From Phycisphaeraceae bacterium (GTDB lineage Bacteria; Planctomycetota; Phycisphaerae; Phycisphaerales; UBA1924), in assembly GCA_020639155.1 (NCBI GenBank), contig JACKHF010000001.1, positions 2,418,001-2,482,000 on the forward strand: a DNA stretch of 64,000 nt, given 5' to 3'. The translations under genes were made by a program, and so were the position numbers. The notes beneath the pieces are model-generated. The model was not told the origin of the DNA. It made no database searches and saw only the letters and a list, made by a program, of their open reading frames with translations. Positions 59,622-64,000 of the stretch are shown one piece after another (the stretch's first letter is position 1; each line of letters starts with the position of its first letter).

Positions 59622-61166
59622 CTACGCCCACCTTCCATGCACGAACCAGTTGGGTGTGTCAAGTTCGCGGTAGAGCCACCACCAGCAGCCGTCGCTGTCC
59701 TGCACCTTGAAATAATCGCGGGTGGCGCGTGTGAGCTGGTCCGTCCGCCACCACTCGGGTGAGAGTCGTTCGGGTCCGATGGATGCACGCACGATGTGCT
59801 GCGTGCGGTTCCATGTCATCATCACGATGGGACCATCTGGCGTGACAGCAACCACGTCAACAGGTCGCGGGCTTTGCAATAGCAGTGTGGGCCGATCGCG
59901 CGTGTCTGGTTCGATCGGTTTGGACCGCTTCTCGGATGCGAGGACGGCAAAGCGTGCAGTCCGCTCGGGCAGGTGCGATGGCACAAGTACGGGAATACGC
60001 ACAGCACGATCGCCGAGCCGGTTGCGGAGTGTGTCGGCGCACTGTGCGGCCTCACGCTGGATGTGTGGTGCTGCGTTCTCTCCCAGTGACGAATGCCCGA
60101 TCTGTGCGTGCGGGAGCAGTGCGGTCTGGTGCGCTGCGAGCGTGATTGCTTCCACGCCGTAGCCCATGTGTGCCTTTTCGATCTTGGGGCGTAGCAGCTT
60201 CCAGATGTGCGATGACGTACGGTTGGGATGGCTCAGCGCAAGCTCGATCCGGTACGGCTCGCAGTCGCTCCGGTCGAGCGTGATGGCAAGCAGGCGCATC
60301 CCGCGCTCGCGTTTGAGCAGCAGCGCACAAAGCTCGTCGAGCAACAGACTGGTTGTGTGCTCGATGGCGCGGAGTTGCTTGACAGGACCATCGAACATCC
60401 GGCTGGTCACAATCGGCTGCTCGGGCCTGACGGGTGCGATCGTGTCGATCGCCTGCCCGAGCAGTTGGTCGATGCGGTGCGTGAGCGATCCCCCGAACCT
60501 CGATGGGAGCGTCGATCGGGGCACATCCAGAAGCTCACCAATCGTTGTGATGCCAATCTCACGCAGGACCGCGATCGCCTTGTCCTCGATTCGCAGCGCC
60601 CGCAATGGGAGCGATGTGATGTGCGTCTTGATGTCATCCTCGATGCGGATGATGTCCTGTCCGCCGAACCTCGAAAGTGCCCAAGCGCTCGCATACGTTG
60701 GTGCAGCAGCGACACGGGCACGCAATCCGAATCCACGAGCAGCATCGAGCACAGCACGGAGCAGATTGTCTTCTCCCTTGTAGAGAAGCTGGCACCCCGT
60801 GATGTCCGCAATCAGTCCGGGCTTGGGAATTGTTGCATCCTCGTCTGGATCGGGCTCGACCGATGGCAGCAATCGGTTCATCCATTCGGCGAACCTGTGC
60901 AGCCCGTCCCTGTCTGCTTTGGGATCGTGCTGGGCGTGTTCGAAGGGATGCGACCCAACCAGTGCTCGTGCGTGCGCCAGTGTCATCCCCGATCTGACAC
61001 CGAGCCGAAGGCAACGCGGACAGCACCGCACCACCTCGTCGCGTGATGCAACGGTGCGGACCAGCGCAAGCGCGGTATCGCTCCGCGTGTCATGCCGTGT
61101 GCGCCTGCCGCGTCTGACGCGATCGATCGACCACATCGGCAGCGACAGCGAGAGCGCCCTGTCCAT
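59622..61166 (-). CDS. imuB: ImuB, Y-family polymerase-like mutasome protein
   Basis: 514 residues. MDRALSLSLPMWSIDRVRRG matches the ImuB opening (xLxLxLPxWxxDRLRR). LIADITGCQLLYKGED is the vestigial palm; the acidic residues of active Y-family polymerases (the DxD in the first motif) are not present, as in other ImuB proteins. LLDVPRSTLPSRFGGSLTHRIDQLLGQA is the helix-hairpin-helix and little-finger region. ImuB is an adaptor joining the clamp, ImuA and DnaE2. It overlaps the imuA 3' end by 77 bases and ends next to dnaE2. No obvious clamp-binding pentapeptide was identified. Confidence 0.9.
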   Translation of the reverse strand: MDRALSLSLPMWSIDRVRRGRRTRHDTRSDTALALVRTVASRDEVVRCCPRCLRLGVRSGMTLAHARALVGSHPFEHAQHDPKADRDGLHRFAEWMNRLLPSVEPDPDEDATIPKPGLIADITGCQLLYKGEDNLLRAVLDAARGFGLRARVAAAPTYASAWALSRFGGQDIIRIEDDIKTHITSLPLRALRIEDKAIAVLREIGITTIGELLDVPRSTLPSRFGGSLTHRIDQLLGQAIDTIAPVRPEQPIVTSRMFDGPVKQLRAIEHTTSLLLDELCALLLKRERGMRLLAITLDRSDCEPYRIELALSHPNRTSSHIWKLLRPKIEKAHMGYGVEAITLAAHQTALLPHAQIGHSSLGENAAPHIQREAAQCADTLRNRLGDRAVRIPVLVPSHLPERTARFAVLASEKRSKPIEPDTRDRPTLLLQSPRPVDVVAVTPDGPIVMMTWNRTQHIVRASIGPERLSPEWWRTDQLTRATRDYFKVQDSDGCWWWLYRELDTPNWFVHGRWA

Positions 61167-61818
61167 CGCGCTGCTCCACTATGAACGTGCGTGTGTGCCA
61201 TCCCTGATTGAGCACAGCCGCATCCTTGCAGCGAAGACAGTCGATGCGCCAGCGCGGATGCGGGGCTTTGGTTCGCTCGGGCTGCACCTGCCAGCGATAA
61301 TGCGACACCGAGAGCGAGCCGAGTTCGTCGTCACTGCGCCAGAGCAACGACACACCCTGACTTGCCTCGGCAGCCAGTTGCAAGCGCCTCGACTGCGACG
61401 TGTCGATGCCCCGAGCGTCGGCGATGACAGCAACCGTCGCGGGATTGCGGAGCGCAACATCGATCGTCCACACCCTCGCTTCACGATCGCGCTTGGGCAC
61501 GTCAACGAACACGCTGCGATTGAGCAGCGATGCCGAGTGCTCGCTGACGGTCTGGAGTGCTGAGGGATACGCCCAGCAGGCGCGTCCGATCCAGTAGACC
61601 GCGCCCGCGCTCGTGTCATCGCTGCGTGATACAATGTCAGCGAGCAGCACCAACGGGGGCACAGCAGCGAACCACTCGTGGGATGTCTGCCGAGCAATCG
61701 GTGCCCAGTCGGTTGACACCGGTTCCAGACGCGGGGTTCCTGACCGATGGTCCGACTGGAGAGCGTCGAGCCGATCGGCGAGTGCTCTGAGGGTGCTGGT
61801 TCTTTCCACTGACTGCAT
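61090..61818 (-). CDS. imuA: ImuA, RecA-like mutasome protein
   Basis: 242 residues. Core with RVWTIDVALRNPATVAVIADARGIDTSQSRRLQLAAEASQGVSLLWRSDDELG and SVSHYRWQVQPE, typical of the ImuA/SulA-like RecA-fold group: the ALR, RRLQLAAE and SPxxxR-like strings align well. No Walker A motif is visible, in line with a degenerate RecA fold. The C-terminal tail is basic and Ala/Arg-rich. ATG 61818 has TATCCT six bases upstream and TTGCTC 17 bases above that. I found no LexA-type dyad here, so SOS control is not shown. First of a three-gene operon. Confidence 0.87.
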   Translation of the reverse strand: MQSVERTSTLRALADRLDALQSDHRSGTPRLEPVSTDWAPIARQTSHEWFAAVPPLVLLADIVSRSDDTSAGAVYWIGRACWAYPSALQTVSEHSASLLNRSVFVDVPKRDREARVWTIDVALRNPATVAVIADARGIDTSQSRRLQLAAEASQGVSLLWRSDDELGSLSVSHYRWQVQPERTKAPHPRWRIDCLRCKDAAVLNQGWHTRTFIVEQRDGQGALAVAADVVDRSRQTRQAHTA

Positions 61819-61824
61819 TTTGTT

Positions 61825-61853
61825 AGGATAGTGTGCGGGTGACGGTTGAGCAA
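61825..61853 (-). promoter_or_regulatory. Leaderless promoter of the imuA-imuB-dnaE2 operon
   Basis: Minus strand: TTGCTC (61853-61848), 17-base spacer, TATCCT (61830-61825), six bases, ATG 61818. Complete with -35, spacer and -10, as for the Xre gene. Confidence 0.55.
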
Positions 61854-61963
61854 GCCGCTCCGCACCAATACAGCAGAATCCCCATCATGGGCTGACTTTA
61901 CCGGACGCATTGCCGAGCCTGTCCCGCTCTGCACCCGGCTAGAACATGCCCTACAAATTGAGA

Positions 61964-62671
61964 ATGTGCGGTCGCCTCTCACACAAGAAACGCTGGCGCG
62001 AGATATACGAGCATCTCGAACGCTTCTCGACTGCGCTCACGCCGATGCTCAAGGAACAGGACGGACCAGCACCCAGCTACAACGCGCCGCCAACCGCACC
62101 GATCCCAGTGCTGCGAAGCAATACCGACGGATTGCTCGAAGGTGTCATGCTCCGCTGGTGGTTGATCCCGCACTGGGCAAAGAGCAGCGAAGCCAAGTAT
62201 GCGATGTTCAATGCACGCAGCGAAGACGCAGCCAAGAAACCCGCGTTCCGTGACCCGTTCAAGCGCAGGCGCTGTGTGATCCCGGCGGACGGCTTCTACG
62301 AATGGCAGAAGCGGGACGCAAAGACCAAGCAGCCGTACTTCATCTCACGAGCCGATGGTGACCCCATGTACCTTGCAGGCTTGTGGGAACGCTGGCAGTC
62401 GAAGGATGACGAGTCTGAAGTCATCGAGAGCTGCACGATCCTCACCACGATGCCAAACGCAGAGATGACACCGATCCACAACCGCATGCCCTGCATCATC
62501 GAACCCGAGCAGGTGCAGGCATGGTGCGATCCATCGATGCAGGATGTTGAGGGTGTCGAGTCGTTCCTGCATCCAGCAGCCGATGGCCTGCTCGTGATGC
62601 ACGAAGTCAGCAGCCGGGTGGGGAATGTCAGGAACAACGACGAGGCACTGACACAGGCAACGATCTCATGA
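61964..62671 (+). CDS. SRAP-domain protein (YedK/HMCES-like, abasic-site DNA-protein crosslink)
   Basis: About 235 residues. ATG 61964 places MCGR at the N-terminus, leaving Cys2 as the nucleophile after Met removal; this decides the start over ATG 61946. YNAPPTAPIPVLR, NARSEDAAKKPAFRDPFKRRRCVIPADGFYEWQK and CTILTTMPNAEMTPIHNRMPCII supply the conserved Asn, Glu and His of the SRAP fold. The family forms a thiazolidine link with abasic sites in single-stranded DNA, protecting forks. Divergent from imuA, which supports joint handling of lesions. Its -10 candidate is TACAAA (61952-61957), six bases before the start. Confidence 0.92.
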   Translation: MCGRLSHKKRWREIYEHLERFSTALTPMLKEQDGPAPSYNAPPTAPIPVLRSNTDGLLEGVMLRWWLIPHWAKSSEAKYAMFNARSEDAAKKPAFRDPFKRRRCVIPADGFYEWQKRDAKTKQPYFISRADGDPMYLAGLWERWQSKDDESEVIESCTILTTMPNAEMTPIHNRMPCIIEPEQVQAWCDPSMQDVEGVESFLHPAADGLLVMHEVSSRVGNVRNNDEALTQATIS

Positions 62672-62704
62672 CATGCCAACGTGGTTCACCGATGAACCAA
62701 ATGC
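62672..62704. other. Spacer after SRAP
   Basis: Short non-coding stretch before the right-end coding tail. Confidence 0.4.
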
Positions 62705-62901
62705 TCAGATGTTTGGATTGGATTCAAGCTGTCCGGGTGTCGAAGCCTGAACCATGGCGAGGATCCCTACTCGTACAGCTTCTGGTAGGCCGTGCCAAGA
62801 ATCGATGACATTCTGCAGCTTGCTATCCTGCGTGCCAAACGCGCCGTATTTTGCGCCACACACCATGCAAAAACCCATATCGTGGCTCGTTATGCGGGAT
62901 T
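62705..62901 (-). other. Alternative integrase C-terminal tail, encoded at the element's right end
   Basis: Minus-strand open frame that ends at 62705 and continues without stop across the attR core into integrase codons (MGRAGLE). It encodes about 65 residues: DMGFCMVCGAKYGAFG, then VIDSWHGLPEAVRVGILAMV and a short end. The frame matches the intact integrase at the identical core. In the excised circle the integrase gene would read through attP into this tail, replacing the tRNA-antisense tail. It is not translated from any start of its own that I can see. Confidence 0.6.
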
Positions 62902-62935
62902 GTTCAAGTCCGGCTCTGCCCATTGGATCGGTTTG
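62902..62935 (+). repeat. attR: right copy of the attachment repeat
   Basis: 34 bases identical to 43268-43301. Immediately followed by diverged integrase 3' sequence, meaning the flank is an older element at the same site. Confidence 0.88.
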
Positions 62936-63075
62936 CGTATCTAGGCACGCACTCGCATATTCTCGCATAACTCTTTGTTTACGGTCAGTTTGCAAGACAT
63001 GTTGCGAAACATCGCAAGGGCTTGCGGCTGTGTGCTGCGCCGCTTTCATCTACTGACGCTCGATAGAGCTTTGGT
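62936..63075 (-). pseudogene. Remnant of a second integrase gene (C-terminal codons)
   Basis: Similar to 43302-43475 (the last codons of the intact integrase), with substitutions and a deletion of about 32 bases bounded by the repeat GCGCCGCTTT. Readable part: KAAQHTAASPCDVSQHVLQT and RKQRVMREYASACLDTQT. Similarity ends near 63075; the rest of the gene is missing. It marks an older related element in the same tRNA locus. Confidence 0.7.
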
Positions 63076-63233
63076 TCAACGTTTTACTACAATGGTGCAA
63101 GCTGGATGAAATCGTTCACGGAGGATGTGCCACGTTCTGGAACACACACGATCCGAAGGCGTGGCACGTTCGTCATTCGGTTGGCCACATTGGTCTGAAA
63201 GCAGGAAGTTGCCGTATCTAGACTGAGCACATT
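63076..63233. other. Gap before the last gene
   Basis: 158 bases; no gene seen. TAGACT lies at about 63219-63224, nine bases before the next start, as a possible -10. Confidence 0.35.
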
Positions 63234-63995
63234 ATGCTGTATGAACTGAATACCAGGAGAATGTATACAAGCGCATCCGTAGCGTTGATTGGTGTATCGA
63301 TTGTTGCAGCGTACTGCTATAGCAACTGGACTGTGTTGAAGTATTACTCGGTTGTGTGCTCTACCGTTACCAAGGTCTTGGGCCGCAGTACCGCCTTGGT
63401 CTCACTGGTTACTTATGACGAACTAAGATTTGGAGTGTACGCCGACAGTCAATGGCATTGGTATCTAATGCCCTCCGAAATATCAAAGGTGCCCGCCAGC
63501 ATACCTGTATGGACTGCGGTGGCTATTGATCAGAAGGTAACTATTCCCCAGCGGAGCATCTTTGCAATCACTCGCTTTAGGACTGTGAGTGGTCTGTTCT
63601 TTCCAAGTCAGCATGCACCGCTCGTGTATCTCGCACAACCGTCCAAGACAGTTCGTGCGGCTGCCGTTGATAGCCTTATGGATGAGTTGGCGTTGTCCAC
63701 GTTTCAAAGGGATCGCGAAGCGTTAGAGACAATTCGGACACATAACAAAGATGATATGGATGTGTCTATGACCGGCATTGCGATCAATATTGTGGCCGTT
63801 TTGTCCATCATTAACATCTGCGTGAACTGGCGATTTCTTGTAATGTTCGTAGCGTCGGTTGGTGGAATCCGCATAAGGCGAAGGCGCCAGCGTGGGCTAT
63901 GTGTTCGATGTGGCTATCCAGCCACTAGTGGCGAACTGGATGTGTGTCCAGAGTGTGGCATTCCTATGTTGTTTCAGCACGGTGGTGTCGATTGA
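63234..63995 (+). CDS. Membrane protein with C-terminal CPECG zinc ribbon
   Basis: 253 residues; ATG 63234 or ATG 63264. One N-terminal membrane segment (SVALIGVSIVAAYCY), an extracytoplasmic domain of about 150 residues with many aromatic residues, a second membrane span IAINIVAVLSIINICVN and FLVMFVASVGG, then the cytosolic tail RQRGLCVRCGYPATSGELDVCPECGIP, a zinc ribbon. Same four-Cys pattern as the genes at 3633 and 41639, but at the C-terminus. Could be host or part of the older element. Function unknown. Confidence 0.72.
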   Translation: MLYELNTRRMYTSASVALIGVSIVAAYCYSNWTVLKYYSVVCSTVTKVLGRSTALVSLVTYDELRFGVYADSQWHWYLMPSEISKVPASIPVWTAVAIDQKVTIPQRSIFAITRFRTVSGLFFPSQHAPLVYLAQPSKTVRAAAVDSLMDELALSTFQRDREALETIRTHNKDDMDVSMTGIAINIVAVLSIINICVNWRFLVMFVASVGGIRIRRRRQRGLCVRCGYPATSGELDVCPECGIPMLFQHGGVD

Positions 63996-64000
63996 CTTGT

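Larger units (their letters stand above)
43268..62935. mobile_element. Integrated genomic element in tRNA-Phe, about 19.6 kb
   Basis: Bounded by a 34-bp perfect direct repeat (43268-43301, 62902-62935) made of the tRNA-Phe 3' end plus adjacent integrase sequence. Contains integrase, Xre repressor, primase-helicase with two HTH genes, an unknown protein, a zinc-ribbon protein, a Res-Mod-DUF429 operon, and ImuA-ImuB-DnaE2 with SRAP. No conjugation, capsid or terminase genes seen, so it is probably mobilised by other elements or is a satellite-like integrative element with defence and repair cargo. Confidence 0.85.

Noticed and set aside
61819..61963. LexA (SOS) box between imuA and SRAP
   Set aside because: Looked for CGAAC-N4-GTTCG-type and GTTC-N7-GTTC-type sites; none convincing. 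TAGAACATG near 61940 is only a partial match.
43268..62935. Prophage
   Set aside because: No capsid, portal, terminase, tail or lysis genes; the gene set is integrase, replication, restriction and repair only.

Overview
The window looks like a chromosome segment from a planctomycete of the Phycisphaerae type. Four points suggest this: several small membrane proteins carry a CxxC...CPECG zinc ribbon; a secreted protein has a VPSPG...RRRR (PEP-CTERM-like) tail; MnmA has a long insertion before its CCS motif; and MqnD-, UbiD- and UbiA-type genes suggest futalosine-route menaquinone synthesis. This assignment is inference from gene content only. Housekeeping genes alternate strands in short operons, GTG and TTG starts are common, and many genes have a TANNNT box only 5-8 bases before the start codon, which suggests leaderless transcripts.

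Layout. 0-8 kb: def (3' end)-fmt-HExxH protein, a zinc-ribbon membrane protein, purQ, a second zinc-ribbon membrane protein, mnmA, an MBL-fold hydrolase and prmC. 8-14 kb: the PEP-CTERM-like protein and its terminator, a BamD-like and an LptE-like envelope protein, ftsH, trxB. 14-20 kb: a secreted protein of unknown role, then a BlaI repressor with an M56 peptidase-TPR protein. 20-30 kb: a redoxin, a MATE transporter, a PpiD-like protein, ligA, a CYTH protein, then purF-mqnD. 30-43 kb: rpsD and a 24-bp hairpin, a response regulator with a thioredoxin-like lipoprotein, a PBP4-type peptidase, a UbiD/UbiA pair with a methyltransferase between, ribH-nusB-ftsY, two small genes and an OppF-type ATPase.

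43.2-62.9 kb: a tRNA-Phe gene followed by an integrated element. A 34-bp perfect direct repeat (43268-43301 and 62902-62935) made of the tRNA 3' end plus adjoining integrase sequence bounds about 19.6 kb. The element carries a tyrosine integrase and an Xre repressor, a TOPRIM/AAA primase-helicase behind two small HTH genes, an unknown protein with a divergent zinc-ribbon protein, a coupled restriction (Res)-methyltransferase (Mod)-DUF429 operon, and a complete ImuA-ImuB-DnaE2 mutasome with a divergent SRAP (YedK/HMCES-like) gene. Beyond the right repeat is the decayed 3' end of a second, related integrase, so elements have entered this tRNA gene at least twice.

The most unusual observations are these. 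Integration appears to replace the integrase C-terminal tail, because the free circle would encode a different tail at its attachment site. A predicted RNase H-like DUF429 protein is translationally coupled to a Type III-like restriction-modification pair whose methyltransferase holds an AT-rich coiled-coil insert. A translesion mutasome and an abasic-site protein travel on the same element. The divergent UbiD and methyltransferase genes have start codons and -10 boxes interlocked in 17 bp.
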